Positions 33,624 through 41,529 of a DNA stretch of 64,000 nucleotides are shown here, one piece after another; position 1 is the first letter of the stretch; each line of letters opens with the position of its first letter. The notes beneath the pieces were generated by a model. It was not told the origin of the DNA. It made no database searches and worked only from the letters and a program-made list of their open reading frames with translations. Source of the stretch: Myxococcales bacterium. Its GTDB lineage: Bacteria; Myxococcota_A; Polyangia; Polyangiales; Polyangiaceae. The stretch is taken from assembly GCA_025359105.1 (NCBI GenBank), contig JANYHK010000061.1, positions 1 to 64,000 on the forward strand. Reading direction: 5' to 3'. Both the position numbers and the translations under genes were made by a program.

Positions 33624-33818
33624 GCTGCTGAAACGGCCGCTACCTCCCCATGCGCGCGGCGACGGAGGGCGTCGCGCCCCGTCCCGCCGCTCCTTTCGGG
33701 ATGATCTGCCGCACGGATCCGGCGTTCCTCGAGCGGTTTGCCCCGTAAGACGCTAAGGTCGTGTGCGGCACGACCCCTGCTGTGCCGTGAAGACCGCGGC
33801 AGGGGCGGTGGAGGCGAC

Positions 33819-35132
33819 ATGCGAACGCTCACTCCGATCATGCTCGCCGCAGCCGTCGCGTTTGCCGCGATCGCTTGCGGACGCTCGGGGTTGCTCGAGG
33901 ACGGGCAAGGTTTCGCGATCGACGGACCGGGCGGCTCTTCGTTGGGTGGCTCGGGTAAAGATGGCGGCGGAGACGGCGCCACCGAGGACGGCGGTCTCGA
34001 CGCGCTCGATCCCGCCGCCGATCCGCCCACCGTACATATCGGCGAGAAGGTCGTGCCCAACGTCCAACAGATCGTCGCGGGCGAATCGCACGCCTGCCTG
34101 CGCGACAAGAAGAGCCGCGTCTTCTGCTGGGGAGGGAACGGTGAGGGCGACCTCGGTACCGGCAGCACGGACGATTTCGTCCCGACCGCCGTTCGCGTCA
34201 ACGGTCTCCCCGACATCGTCCGGCTCGCTTCGGGGATGCACCATACCTGCGCGCTCGGCGTCGACCAGAGCGTCTGGTGCTGGGGAAGCGACAAGGACGG
34301 CGAGCTCGGCAACGGCAAGCGCCAGGCGTTCTTCTCGACCCCGCAGCAGGTCGTCACGCAAAAGCTGCCCGTCGCGATCACCGCGGGCGGTTGGCACACG
34401 TGCGCGACGGACGCCGACGGCGAGCTCTCTTGTTGGGGCCGTAACACGGCCGGCGAGTGCGGCCGCCTGGGGGCCGATCGCTTCCTCGTGCCTACGCCCG
34501 TCCCCACGATGGGCAAGGGCGTCGGCGCCATCACGGCCGGCACGTGGCACACCTGCGGCGTCTTGCCGGACGGAACGGTCCGGTGCTTCGGGCGCAACGA
34601 GGACGGGCAGCTCGGGATGGGGGATACGGGCGCGTTCGAGACGCTCCCGCAGGTCGTCCTCAACGTGGCAGGCGCGACGTACCTCATGGCGGGCGACGAC
34701 CACACGTGCGCGCTCACGACCTCCGACCGGATGTGGTGCTGGGGGGACGGGTTCCTGGGCGAGCTCGGCAACGGACGGGGCCAGGGGGGCGGTGGAGTGC
34801 CGACGCCGGTGGTCCATGCGGCCGAGGTGGTTCACGCGTCGGGCGGGCTCGAGCACACGTGCGCGGCGCTCCGGAGTGGCCGCGCGCAGTGCTGGGGCAA
34901 AGGACTGCAGGGGCAGCTCGGCAACGGCGACACGGCTCTCATGTCGGCGGTCCCGGTCGAGGTGCGAGGTATCGTGGACGCGGTCCAGGTGGCCACCGGT
35001 TCCCAGTTCTCGTGCATCGCGCACGCGGGGCGCGGCGCGGCGTGCTGGGGTGCGAGCCTCGGCGGTCAGCTCGGGCACGGTTTGAAGGATGACGAGTTCC
35101 AGACCACCGCCGTCGAGGTGCAGGGGCTCTGA
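33819..35132 (+). CDS. RCC1-repeat lipoprotein (seven-bladed propeller)
   Basis: A 437-aa lipoprotein (MRTLTPIMLAAAVAFAAIAC). An acidic Gly-rich spacer (30-65) is followed by seven RCC1-like blades. Each has a Cys in H(T/A)C near its start and a second in C(W/F)G about 12 residues later, then a GELGNG-like turn (HTCALGVDQSVWCWG and GELGNG are examples). A Cys pair in every blade suggests disulfide-stabilised blades in an oxidising compartment. GGAGG precedes the ATG at 33819. Probably a surface-exposed binding protein; partner unknown. Confidence 0.9.
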   Translation: MRTLTPIMLAAAVAFAAIACGRSGLLEDGQGFAIDGPGGSSLGGSGKDGGGDGATEDGGLDALDPAADPPTVHIGEKVVPNVQQIVAGESHACLRDKKSRVFCWGGNGEGDLGTGSTDDFVPTAVRVNGLPDIVRLASGMHHTCALGVDQSVWCWGSDKDGELGNGKRQAFFSTPQQVVTQKLPVAITAGGWHTCATDADGELSCWGRNTAGECGRLGADRFLVPTPVPTMGKGVGAITAGTWHTCGVLPDGTVRCFGRNEDGQLGMGDTGAFETLPQVVLNVAGATYLMAGDDHTCALTTSDRMWCWGDGFLGELGNGRGQGGGGVPTPVVHAAEVVHASGGLEHTCAALRSGRAQCWGKGLQGQLGNGDTALMSAVPVEVRGIVDAVQVATGSQFSCIAHAGRGAACWGASLGGQLGHGLKDDEFQTTAVEVQGL

Positions 35133-35204
35133 GGGGCGTCGCGCGTCGCGTCGCGCCGCGCTGTTTCGTTCAAGGTCGCCCGGCGCGGGCCGTTCGCCAG
35201 GGCG

Positions 35205-35537
35205 ATGGACTTCGCCCGCATCCTCGCCGACGCCGTCGCCCGGCAAGGGGCGCCGACGCCGTTCGCAGACGCCGTCGCTGCCTTCGAGCAAGGGGTGACG
35301 CGGGCCGCCGTCGCTGCGGCGGCGCGCGAGGTGCCCATGTGGGCGCACGTCCTCCATGTCTCGCCTTCGTGCAGCGAGCGCGAGCTGCGCGCGGCGTTCC
35401 GACGTCGTGCGTTCGAGACCCACCCCGATCGCGCCAGGGGCTCGGCAGGCGCGTTCCTCGAAGCGCAGCGCGCCCTTGCCGACGGCCTCGCGGCGCTCGC
35501 GCTGGCCGGGGTCGGTGGGGCCAGCGCGATGCGGTAA
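35205..35537 (+). CDS. Small J-domain-like protein
   Basis: A 110-aa protein whose residues 45-100 read like helices I-III of a J-domain: VLHVSPSCSERELRAAFRRR, then AFETHPDRARGSAGAFLEAQ. The HPD motif needed to stimulate DnaK ATPase is intact. The N-terminal 45 residues are helical. No zinc ribbon or C-terminal domain is present. The stop is 10 nt before the GTG of the PLP enzyme, so the two may be co-transcribed. Confidence 0.78.
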   Translation: MDFARILADAVARQGAPTPFADAVAAFEQGVTRAAVAAAAREVPMWAHVLHVSPSCSERELRAAFRRRAFETHPDRARGSAGAFLEAQRALADGLAALALAGVGGASAMR

Positions 35538-35547
35538 ACTCCGCCGC

Positions 35548-36726
35548 GTGAGCTACAAGGCCGACTTCCGACGCTCCCTCGAGGCGAACCCCGGGCGCGT
35601 GCACTTCGCCGCGCATAGCCACCATCTCTGGCCCGACGTGAGCTTCGACGCGCATGCGCAGGCGTGGCTCGACGCGGCTGCGCTCGCCGATCGCAAGTGG
35701 GACAAGGTCTTCGGCGAGGTCATCCCGCGTGCGCAGAGGCAGATCGCGCGCATGCTGACGCTCCCCGATCCCGAGACCCTCGCGTTCGCGCCGAACGTGC
35801 ACGATCTCTTCCTGCGCATCGTGTCGTGCCTGCGCAGGCCGCCGCAGGGGCGGCCGCTGCGCGTGCTGTCGACCGACGCGGAGTTCCACTCGTTCGCGCG
35901 GCAGAGCGCGCGCTTCGAGGAGGACGGCGAGATGGCGGTCACGCGCGTCGCCGCCGAGCCTTTCGCGACCTTCACCGAGCGCTTCGCCCGAGCGGCCGCG
36001 GACGGCGAATGGGACCTCGTCTACGTGAGCCACGTCTTCTTCAGCTCCGGGTACGTCGTGCCCGATCTGCCGCGCATCGTCGCCGCGGTTCCCTCGAAGG
36101 ACACCTTCGTCGTCGTGGACGGCTACCACGCATTCGCGGCCATGCCGGTCGATCTGTCTTCGGTCGCTTCGCGGATTTTCTATGTTGCGGGCGGGTACAA
36201 GTACGCGATGGCCGGCGAGGGGTGCTGCTTCGTGCACGCGCCGCCGGGCTACGGCGCGCGGCCCCGCGACACCGGGTGGTTCGCGGCCTTCGGCGCGCTC
36301 GAAGGGGCGCAGGCGACCGATCGCGTGCCGTACGCGCCGGGTGGCGCCCGCTTCATGGGGGCGACGTTCGATCCGACGGCGATCTACCGCCTGGACGCGG
36401 TGCTCGCGTGGCTCGAGCGCGTCGGCCTCACGCCGGCCAAGATCCACGAGCACGCCCACGCGATGCAGGCGGTCTTCCTCCGCGAGCTCGCGAGAGGCCC
36501 GTCGCCGCTGGAACCGTCGCAGCTCGTCGTGCCGATGTCGGAGCCCAGCCGAGGCCAGTTCTTGACGTTCCAGACCGCGCGGGCTGCCGAGCTGCATGCG
36601 CGACTCCTGGCCGCCAACATCGTCACGGACGTCCGCGGCGATCGGCTGCGTTTCGGCTTCGGCGTGTACCACGACGAGGACGACGTCGTCGCCGGGGCAG
36701 CCCGGGTCCGCGCGGCGCTCGGCTGA
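35548..36726 (+). CDS. PLP-dependent class V aminotransferase/kynureninase-like enzyme
   Basis: A 392-aa fold-type I PLP enzyme. PLP Asp is in FVVVDGYHAF. The Schiff-base Lys is Lys218 in VAGGYKYAMAG. Substrate-side segments are NPGRVHFAAHSHHLW near the N-terminus and RGDRLRFGFGVYHDEDDV at the C-terminus. The overall layout is closest to kynureninases, which cleave kynurenine to anthranilate and alanine, but substrate assignment from sequence alone is uncertain. GTG start 10 nt after the J-domain gene. No other kynurenine-pathway gene is next to it. Confidence 0.8.
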   Translation: MSYKADFRRSLEANPGRVHFAAHSHHLWPDVSFDAHAQAWLDAAALADRKWDKVFGEVIPRAQRQIARMLTLPDPETLAFAPNVHDLFLRIVSCLRRPPQGRPLRVLSTDAEFHSFARQSARFEEDGEMAVTRVAAEPFATFTERFARAAADGEWDLVYVSHVFFSSGYVVPDLPRIVAAVPSKDTFVVVDGYHAFAAMPVDLSSVASRIFYVAGGYKYAMAGEGCCFVHAPPGYGARPRDTGWFAAFGALEGAQATDRVPYAPGGARFMGATFDPTAIYRLDAVLAWLERVGLTPAKIHEHAHAMQAVFLRELARGPSPLEPSQLVVPMSEPSRGQFLTFQTARAAELHARLLAANIVTDVRGDRLRFGFGVYHDEDDVVAGAARVRAALG

Positions 36727-36873
36727 TACGTCCGAGGTCCGCGGTTCTCCCCACGGAAGCGGCGTTTCGCGGGTCGAAGAAGCGCTCGGGAACTCCCGGG
36801 GTGCGGCCGTGTCTCGTTCGGGGCATGCGGACGGAATCCCAGATCGACCCCGCGCGTAGGACGTAGACAAGAC

Positions 36874-39045
36874 ATGGCCGCTCTCGTCTGGAAAATCTCC
36901 ACGTTCGCGGCGCTCGGCGCCGCCGCCTACCTCGCCTTTCATCCGCTCCGCGGCTCACCTGCGATGGCGACCGAGGGGACCAAGCCGGCGCTCTGCAGCG
37001 GCCCGGCGACGAAGTCCGCCACCGGCTCGCTCTTCGGCTGGTTCGGGAGCACGCCGGCCGCCGCGGCGGAGGCGGCGCCCCCCGGTTCCCCCGCGAGGCT
37101 GCTCGAGCAGCTGCGAACCGCGCGCACCGCGTCGTCGACGTGCGAGGCCGTGCGCGCGCTGGGGCCCGTGGCCGACGAAGAAGCCACCTCCGCCATCGCC
37201 GACGTCGCCCAGCACGGTCGCATCGACGCGCGCGAGTGCGCGGTCCAGGCGCTCGGCACCGTGCGCCTCGCCTCGGCGCGCAGCTGGCTATCCGATCTGC
37301 TCGCCGACAAGGACAGCCAGATCCGGCGCGCCGCCGTGGAGGCGCTCGCCGTCCGCCCGGACGACGCCGAGGCACGGAGCCTCGTGCTCGGCGTGGCGCG
37401 ATCGGGGGACAAGGAGCTGCGCATGGCCGCGATCCTCGCCCTCGGCAACGCGCACGCGAAGGAGGCGACGCCGCTGCTCCTCGAGGCAATGGACACCGCC
37501 GATCTCGGCCTGCAGCGCCAGCTCGTCTCGGCGATCGGCGCCGCCGGCGACGCGACCGCCGTCGAGGCGCTCGCGAAGATCTCGCGTGAAGGCGCGGTCA
37601 GTGTCCGCTCCGAGGCGCTCTCGGCGCTCGGCAAGATCGGCGGCGACCAGGCCGTCGGCGTCCTGGCGTCGGCCCTGCAGGGCGCCAGCGGCAACGATGT
37701 GCGCCTCGCCGCGTCGGCGCTCGCCGAAATCGGCGACGATCGCGCCCGCAAGGCGCTCCTCGACGCGGCGACCGCGGACCGCCGGGACGTCGCAGGCGCC
37801 GCGCTCGACGCGCTCGTCGACGTCGACGGTCCCGAGGTGCGCGCCCTCATGCTGAAGAACCTGTCCTCGCACGCCACCGAAGGTCACTCGGCGGCGGCGC
37901 GTTACTTTCATTCCCATCCCGACGAGTCCGTCGTCGCCGAGCTGGCCGCGCTCGCGCGCCACGGCGGCGGCCGCGAATCGAGCGTCGAGGCGATGAGCGC
38001 GCTCGGTGCGATCGGCGGCAAGGAAGCGCTGGCGGCGCTCTCGGACCTCGCGTCGCAGTCGGGCACCTCGCAGGCCTCCGCCCTCCAGCAGCTCGCCGCG
38101 ACCCCGTCCGGCCGCGACGAGGCGCGCAAGATCTCGCTGTCGCTCATCCGCAGCGGCGGGCCGGCCGCGCACACCGCGCTGCAGCTCCTCGCCGAGGACG
38201 GCTCGTCCGAGGGCCGCCAGGCGCTGCTCGATGCCGCACGTGCCGGCGACGGGATGAGCAGCGAGGCGATGAGCGCGCTCGCGCGCCGCGGCGATCCGGC
38301 GTCGGTGAAGGCGCTCGGGGATCTCGCGCAGTCCGGCAAGGACGCGCGCACAAAGTCCGAGGCGCTCTCGGCGCTCGGCCAGTCCGGCGACCCCGCCGTG
38401 GCCGGCACGCTGACGCGCGCGCTCAAGGACGGCGACGCGCAGGTGCGTCGCGCGGCGATGGATGGCCTCGCGACGCTCGGCGGCCCCGAGGCCGAGAAGG
38501 CGGTGCTCGAGGCCACGTCGAGCCCCGACAAGGAGCTCCGCGCTGCTGCGGTTCACGCGCTGGGTCGGAACCCGTCGTCACCCGCCGCCGCCGCGCAGCT
38601 CGAGAGGCTGGCGTCCGATCCGGATCGCGAGGTCGCGAACGCCGCGTTCTACGGCCTCGCCTCGAACGCGCCCGACAAGGCCGCCAAGATCGCCGAGACG
38701 CAGATGAAGAGCGCCGACGTGGACACCCGGCGCATGGCCGTCCAGGTGAGCCACATGCTCGAGCCCGACCGCGCGCGCGAGCTGCTCCTCACCGGTCTCG
38801 CCGACGCCGATCCCACCGTCGCCTCCGTCGCCGCGCGCAACCTCGGCATGATCGGCGATTCGGCGTCGCAGAACGCGCTCGCCGCTCTCCTCACGCGCGA
38901 GGACGCCAACCCCGAGGTCCGGCGCGCCGCCGCCGACACCCTCGGCGAGATCGGCGGCGACACCGCCCGTCGCTTCGCCGACCTCATCGCGAAGCTGGGC
39001 TCCAGCGCCCACCACGACGGCGTCATCGCCGATCGCGAGGAGTAG
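36874..39045 (+). CDS. HEAT-repeat membrane-anchored protein
   Basis: A 723-aa protein with one N-terminal hydrophobic anchor (about 5-24, WKISTFAALGAAAYLAF). About 600 residues of HEAT repeats follow, each around 30 residues with AxxALG and RxxAxxAL patterns (SDLLADKDSQIRRAAVEALA and LTGLADADPTVASVAARNLG are examples). Such solenoids act as scaffolds. It is convergent with the ExbD-like gene across a strong hairpin. Function unknown; not a PBS-lyase enzyme on present evidence. Confidence 0.85.
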   Translation: MAALVWKISTFAALGAAAYLAFHPLRGSPAMATEGTKPALCSGPATKSATGSLFGWFGSTPAAAAEAAPPGSPARLLEQLRTARTASSTCEAVRALGPVADEEATSAIADVAQHGRIDARECAVQALGTVRLASARSWLSDLLADKDSQIRRAAVEALAVRPDDAEARSLVLGVARSGDKELRMAAILALGNAHAKEATPLLLEAMDTADLGLQRQLVSAIGAAGDATAVEALAKISREGAVSVRSEALSALGKIGGDQAVGVLASALQGASGNDVRLAASALAEIGDDRARKALLDAATADRRDVAGAALDALVDVDGPEVRALMLKNLSSHATEGHSAAARYFHSHPDESVVAELAALARHGGGRESSVEAMSALGAIGGKEALAALSDLASQSGTSQASALQQLAATPSGRDEARKISLSLIRSGGPAAHTALQLLAEDGSSEGRQALLDAARAGDGMSSEAMSALARRGDPASVKALGDLAQSGKDARTKSEALSALGQSGDPAVAGTLTRALKDGDAQVRRAAMDGLATLGGPEAEKAVLEATSSPDKELRAAAVHALGRNPSSPAAAAQLERLASDPDREVANAAFYGLASNAPDKAAKIAETQMKSADVDTRRMAVQVSHMLEPDRARELLLTGLADADPTVASVAARNLGMIGDSASQNALAALLTREDANPEVRRAAADTLGEIGGDTARRFADLIAKLGSSAHHDGVIADREE

Positions 39046-39052
39046 ACGTGCG

Positions 39053-39098
39053 AATAGCCGCGATGGCGCCCATGACGTGTGGGCGCACCGCGGCTATT
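39053..39098. terminator. Hairpin between convergent genes (bidirectional terminator-like)
   Basis: 39053-39062 pairs with 39089-39098 (10 bp), enclosing a second 7-bp stem, 39066-39072 with 39080-39086, and a 7-nt loop. It lies between the HEAT gene stop and the convergent ExbD gene stop. There is no T-tract, so rho-independent termination is not certain, but position and strength fit a transcription barrier for both strands. Confidence 0.6.
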
Positions 39099-39114
39099 GC
39101 GTCGCGTCGCGTCT

Positions 39115-39687
39115 CTACTTCGCGGCGAACGTGACGTGGAACGCGCTGGTCGTGCCGGTCTTCTTGCCGAGCGCGATGGGCCGCTGGACGCCGTGCACCG
39201 CGTCGATCGCGCCGATGAGCTGCGCGTAGCTCGCGGCGTCGTCGGTGTGGAGGACGAGGCGATCGAGCTCGCGGTCGGCCGTGCCCTTGTGTTTGCCCCA
39301 CTGCCCCCACTCCTTCGCCACCTCGGCCTCGAGACCCGGAAAGTGGACGACCTTCGCCTTGCCGATCGTGTCGACGACGTCCTTGCGCGGGATCTCCGTG
39401 CGCGCGAGCTCGGTGCCGCCCTCGCTCCACCACAAGCTGAACTTCGCCGGATCGCGCATCTCGACGTGCATCACGCGAGGAGGGGCGCACTCGGCGCCTT
39501 CGCATGGCGGGGTGTCGGTGCCGGGCACCTGCGCGTTCGCCTCGACGCGGCTCATGTGGACCCACACGGCCGTGATGAGGAGAAACGAGATCGTCACCAT
39601 GAGCAGATCGATCATCGGGATCATGTTGATCTCCGTGTCGAGCGCCTTCCTGCCGCCGCCACCGCCAACCGCAACCGCTCCAGCCAT
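39115..39687 (-). CDS. ExbD/TolR-family biopolymer transport protein
   Basis: A 190-aa ExbD/TolR protein with a short cytoplasmic N-terminus, one transmembrane helix (NMIPMIDLLMVTISFLLITA) carrying the conserved Asp of the family, and a periplasmic domain of about 130 residues with a Cys pair (TPPCEGAECAPP). These proteins couple the proton-motive force through an ExbB/TolQ partner, which is not encoded here. GGAGG lies seven bases before the ATG at 39687. Divergent from an AgmX-type protein, its likely partner. Confidence 0.88.
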   Translation of the reverse strand: MAGAVAVGGGGGRKALDTEINMIPMIDLLMVTISFLLITAVWVHMSRVEANAQVPGTDTPPCEGAECAPPRVMHVEMRDPAKFSLWWSEGGTELARTEIPRKDVVDTIGKAKVVHFPGLEAEVAKEWGQWGKHKGTADRELDRLVLHTDDAASYAQLIGAIDAVHGVQRPIALGKKTGTTSAFHVTFAAK

Positions 39688-39805
39688 GTGAGCACCTCCG
39701 CGTCGATGGACACCCCGCGGCAGCCCGAGCGTGGGTCGACGGGCCCCAATTTCCGCCCGATGCGATGCGCGGGAACTTCTGGCGAGCCCAGCTGTCGACC
39801 CGGAG

Positions 39806-40903
39806 ATGGACGCTGAGTTTCGTCCCTCGTTGCACGATCGCCTGTGCGACTCCGGAGTAGAGGGCCAGCTGGCTTCTCTGGCGCTCCACGCGTCGCTCCT
39901 CTTCATGTTCGCCACCGCGATGGCGACGATGGGCGAGGACGATCGCGAGGAGATCGAGCGCGATCGCATCTCGCTGATGCGCGCCTACCTCGACGCGCCC
40001 GCGTCGGCCGAAGAGGGGCGTGAGGCGCCCGCACCGCAGCTCACGGCGACTGGCCAGCCCGGCGTCGGCGATCCGCGCAAACCGCCGGGGCGCCAGGGCT
40101 GGGGCGACAAGGGCGAGATGGGCAAGCGCGACGCGTCCACGCGGGGGCATTGGAGCGCGAAGGGGACGGCGTCCAGGGAGGCGGCGACCCTCGCGCGCGC
40201 CCGCGAGCAAGAGGAGGCCGCGACCTTCGGCATCATCGGCATCCTCGCGCAGCACGCTTTCGACGACGCGAACGCGCCGGTCGCGCCATGGGGCGCGGTC
40301 CTCAACGGCGCCGACGGCGAGAACCACATCGGCAACGACTGGGCCCCTACGATCGACGACGCCGTCGGCGACGGGCTCGGCCTCTCGGGGGGCGGCGAAG
40401 GCGGCGGCGGGAAGGGCGAGGGGATCGGCCTCGGCAACATCGGCACGCTCGGCCACTGCGGACCCGGCTGCGTTGGCCGCGGTCTCGGTTACGGCAAGGG
40501 TGAAGGGCGCCTCATCGGAGGTCACGCGACCAAGGCGCCGAGCATCCGGTGCGGTGGCCACGTGGATCCGGTGACCGGCACGGTTCGCGGGGGCTGCACG
40601 ACGCAGGTGAACGGGCGCCTGCCCCCTGAGGCGATCCAGCGCGCCGTCCGCCAAAATTTCGGCCGCTTCCGCATGTGTTACGAGCCGCACCTCCTCGTCT
40701 CGCCGTCGCTCGCGGGGCGCGTGAGCGTCAAGTTCGTCATCGACCGCTCCGGCGGCGTGGTCGTCGCAGAGGACAACGGCAGCGATCTGCCGAACGCCGA
40801 CGTCGTCTCGTGCACCGTCAGGGCGTTCTCGGGCATCTCGTTCCCGCAACCCGAAGGGGGGATCGTGACCGTCGTCTACCCGCTCGTCTTTTCGCCCGAG
40901 TGA
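39806..40903 (+). CDS. AgmX/PglI C-terminal domain protein (TonB-like)
   Basis: A 365-aa protein. One N-terminal transmembrane helix (about 22-42, LASLALHASLLFMFATAMAT) is followed by a long Gly-, Asp- and Lys-rich linker (50-255). The C-terminal domain of about 100 residues matches the AgmX/PglI type: IQRAVRQNFGRFRMCYE, then VKFVIDRSGGVVVAED, then FPQPEGGIVTVVYPLVF. The paired Cys in CYE and SCTVRAF are typical of it. AgmX is an adventurous gliding motility protein in Myxococcus. With ExbD-like protein divergent 118 nt away, a TonB-like energy-transducing envelope machine is likely. Confidence 0.85.
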   Translation: MDAEFRPSLHDRLCDSGVEGQLASLALHASLLFMFATAMATMGEDDREEIERDRISLMRAYLDAPASAEEGREAPAPQLTATGQPGVGDPRKPPGRQGWGDKGEMGKRDASTRGHWSAKGTASREAATLARAREQEEAATFGIIGILAQHAFDDANAPVAPWGAVLNGADGENHIGNDWAPTIDDAVGDGLGLSGGGEGGGGKGEGIGLGNIGTLGHCGPGCVGRGLGYGKGEGRLIGGHATKAPSIRCGGHVDPVTGTVRGGCTTQVNGRLPPEAIQRAVRQNFGRFRMCYEPHLLVSPSLAGRVSVKFVIDRSGGVVVAEDNGSDLPNADVVSCTVRAFSGISFPQPEGGIVTVVYPLVFSPE

Positions 40904-41467
40904 TCAGCCGTAGGCGCGGAGCATCGCGAAGACGAGCACGCCGGTGACCGAGACGTAGAGCCAGGCGGGCAGCGTGTAGCGCGAGATCTTCTTGTGCTGC
41001 GGGAAGCGCCCGGAGAGCGAGAAGAAGAAGCTCGAAAAGATCAGCGGGAGGACCACCGCCGACAGGAGAATGTGCGAGACGAGGATGAAGAAGTAGAGGG
41101 GTCGAATCGCACCTTGGCCCTGGAACTTCGAGTCGCCGTGCACCGAGTGGTAGACGATGTACGAGACGAGGAAGAGGGCCGACGATCCGAGCGCGCCGAG
41201 CATGCGCCGCGCGTGCTCCGCCACCCGCCGCGCCCTGATCGCGCGCAGCGCGAGCACCAGGAAGACGGCGCTCGTGCCATTGAGCAGCGCGTTCAGCGCG
41301 GGAAGCCACCCGACCCACTCGGGCGCCTGCGTCGCCCGGCCGTGGCCGTAGATGACGACCACCAGCATCCCGAGAGCCGCAGCGCTGACGCCGAGGATGA
41401 CGGTGACCGCACGCTTGGGGCTCACGCCTTTCAGCGCGGCGAGCTGGACGGGACTTTGCGACGCCAT
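40904..41467 (-). CDS. DUF420 membrane protein
   Basis: A 187-aa protein with five hydrophobic helices, matching DUF420 (YozB-like): LPALNALLNGTSAVFLVLAL, then HARRMLGALGSSALFLVSYI and ILVSHILLSAVVLPLIF, with conserved His residues in HARRM, YHSVHG and SHILL. The family is often found near cytochrome oxidase genes and may help haem-copper oxidase assembly, but none is present here. Its stop directly abuts the stop of the convergent AgmX-like gene. Confidence 0.9.
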   Translation of the reverse strand: MASQSPVQLAALKGVSPKRAVTVILGVSAAALGMLVVVIYGHGRATQAPEWVGWLPALNALLNGTSAVFLVLALRAIRARRVAEHARRMLGALGSSALFLVSYIVYHSVHGDSKFQGQGAIRPLYFFILVSHILLSAVVLPLIFSSFFFSLSGRFPQHKKISRYTLPAWLYVSVTGVLVFAMLRAYG

Positions 41468-41529
41468 CGAAGCTTGTGCTTAGGGAAAGACGGTCCCGGG
41501 CACAAGGCCCGCTGCTAGAATCGACCCCC

